Assembly (NCBI GenBank): GCA_030744435.1
Contig: JASLQO010000009.1
Span: 1-64,000 of the forward strand
Source: JASLQO01 sp002327525
Lineage (GTDB): Bacteria > Pseudomonadota > Gammaproteobacteria > Pseudomonadales > Azotimanducaceae
Direction: 5' to 3'
DNA length: 64,000 nt
Position 1 is the stretch's first letter, and each line of letters begins with the position of its first letter. Shown here piece after piece: positions 63,032 through 64,000 of this stretch. The translations under genes and the position numbers were made by a program. Below the pieces are notes generated by a model. The model was not told where the DNA came from and did not search any database. It saw only the letters and a list, made by a program, of their open reading frames with translations.

Positions 63032-64000
63032 ATGGAACAGGACACAGACGGTTTGTTAGACGCAATCACGGCACTGGTGTCGCCTCTGCTCACCGCACTC
63101 GATGCGCTCGCCTATGCGGGCCGTCATCTGCATCCACCCGATCTTCAGCAAGTGGCAGGTGCGGTTCGCCAGTTCCGCGAACCGCTGAGCGTAGGACTCG
63201 AGCGCTTCAAAGCACAGGAATGGCCAGAGCACCTGCAACGCTTCTACAGTCACTGTAATGAGGCGGCCGGACATACGCTGCGTGCCTTCGACGGGCTCGA
63301 AAACTCACTCGCCGACCCCAGTGGCGTGATGGTCGCGTATCGCGCCATGGGTTCGAGCACGCGCGCGATCGAGGTACTGTACCCGGTCACCAGCATGCTG
63401 CCGCCGGTGAGCCGCTTTTACGTGCACGAGGAGTATCGTGAGGACGAGGAGTTGAACGAGAAACTGGTGGCTGCGGATCCAAGCCGCGAGGAAGTCGGCG
63501 TGATGCATGCCGCGAACACGAGCGACGAGCGCGGTGGGTTTTCACTCTACGTTCCCGAGTACTACGATCCGGACGCAGCCTGTCCCCTGATCGTCGCGTT
63601 GCACGGGGGCAGTGGTCACGGGCGCTCGTTTGTGTGGACGTGGCTGCGTGAGGCGCGTACCCGAGGCGCGATTCTATTGAGCCCCACATCGCGTGAGGGT
63701 ACCTGGTCGCTGATGGGGCAGGATGTCGACACACCCAATCTGCATCGCATGGTGGACCACATCAAAGAGCACTGGAACATCGACGATGAGCGCGTGTTGC
63801 TGACCGGCATGTCCGATGGCGGTACCTTCAGTTACATCGCGGGGTTACGCGAGCGTACACCATTTACCCATCTGGCCCCGAGTTCCGCATCGTTTCATCC
63901 CATGTTGCTGGAAGTGGTCAGCCCAAGCAGGATCAAAGACCTGCCCATCTACCTGATGCACGGCGCGCTCGACTGGATGTTTCCGGTGGACGTCGCACGC
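63032..64000 (+). CDS. Alpha/beta hydrolase (phospholipase/carboxylesterase type), partial
   Basis: The gene runs off the window end, with at least 323 codons open. An N-terminal helical region (about 1-165) precedes a hydrolase domain with LIVALHGGSGHGR (oxyanion), nucleophile in LLTGMSDGGTFSY (GxSxG variant), and Asp in LMHGALDWMFPV. The order fits the esterase/phospholipase family of PHB-depolymerase-like proteins. The catalytic His lies beyond the window. It is divergent to the ATPase gene. The helical N-terminal extension is unusual; its role is unknown. Confidence 0.82.
   Translation, partial: MEQDTDGLLDAITALVSPLLTALDALAYAGRHLHPPDLQQVAGAVRQFREPLSVGLERFKAQEWPEHLQRFYSHCNEAAGHTLRAFDGLENSLADPSGVMVAYRAMGSSTRAIEVLYPVTSMLPPVSRFYVHEEYREDEELNEKLVAADPSREEVGVMHAANTSDERGGFSLYVPEYYDPDAACPLIVALHGGSGHGRSFVWTWLREARTRGAILLSPTSREGTWSLMGQDVDTPNLHRMVDHIKEHWNIDDERVLLTGMSDGGTFSYIAGLRERTPFTHLAPSSASFHPMLLEVVSPSRIKDLPIYLMHGALDWMFPVDVAR

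Noticed and set aside
1..64000. All frameshifts explained by sequencing errors
   Set aside because: Possible for isolated cases (nitroreductase, COMT, zinc-finger protein). It cannot explain the many genes missing 50-90 percent of their length or joined to unrelated genes.

Overview
The window looks like a chromosomal segment of an uncultured gammaproteobacterium, probably host-associated or otherwise in genome decay. This is inferred from gene families; no rRNA or other taxonomic marker is present. It combines intact genes for aromatic, alicyclic and CoA-thioester metabolism (Rieske oxygenase, AMP-forming ligases, SDRs, crotonase, EthD-type barrels, RidA, MoaF, cyclase, thioesterase) with an unusually high load of broken genes. 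About 25 loci are truncated, frameshifted or reduced to one domain. Many have lost more than half of their length, so base-calling errors cannot explain them all, although isolated single-base frameshifts could be sequencing errors.

Layout. 0-4 kb: relict pntB and nitroreductase, a PAP2 phosphatase, a truncated flavin monooxygenase and an MFS transporter. 4.3-12.2 kb: a membrane-anchored serine hydrolase, a molybdopterin oxidoreductase fused to a cysteine desulfurase, a class III aminotransferase and an alpha/beta hydrolase. 12.3-18.1 kb: a partly decayed aryl-propanoid module (MIO-type aromatic lyase or aminomutase relict, intact feruloyl-CoA-synthase-like ligase, thiolase relict, intact beta-aryl-amino-acid-type aminotransferase, dadA relict). 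18.1-20.9 kb: a PEP-CTERM tail, a glycosyltransferase, and acyl-CoA dehydrogenase and actP scraps. 20.9-28 kb: minus-strand genes for SDR/MoaF, HEAT/VOC/crotonase, an acyl-CoA ligase and an SDR. 28-36.2 kb: beta-barrel protein, dimeric-barrel protein, RidA/Rieske pair, and a TAT-exported spermidine-dehydrogenase-like flavoprotein with two cupins. 36.3-39.8 kb: an operon of animal-type COMT (frameshifted), a phosphotransferase and a barrel protein. 40-50 kb: a stretch rich in gene remnants around a cyclase, a thioesterase and the set GrdB-like selenoprotein candidate / P1 peptidase / sodium symporter. 50-64 kb: a secreted S9 peptidase, a double PARP-type zinc finger protein, glycosyltransferases, EthD/MDR, DUF3300, Bax-inhibitor-1, a MoxR/VWA chaperone pair and an esterase running off the window end.

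A dispersed repeat of about 110-320 bp occurs 11 times in the first 40.3 kb and not after that. One edge is nearly invariant (ACGGATAGGAAATATAACAG). The other edge varies in length. Gene remnants often stop exactly at the fixed edge. A second, short GGGGACGGGTACGC-type motif, sometimes forming a hairpin, occurs at five places. The observations most worth following are the Mo-oxidoreductase/cysteine desulfurase fusion, the in-frame UGA in the GrdB-like protein with a well-placed stem-loop, the one-sided repeat family, and the relict aryl-beta-amino-acid module.
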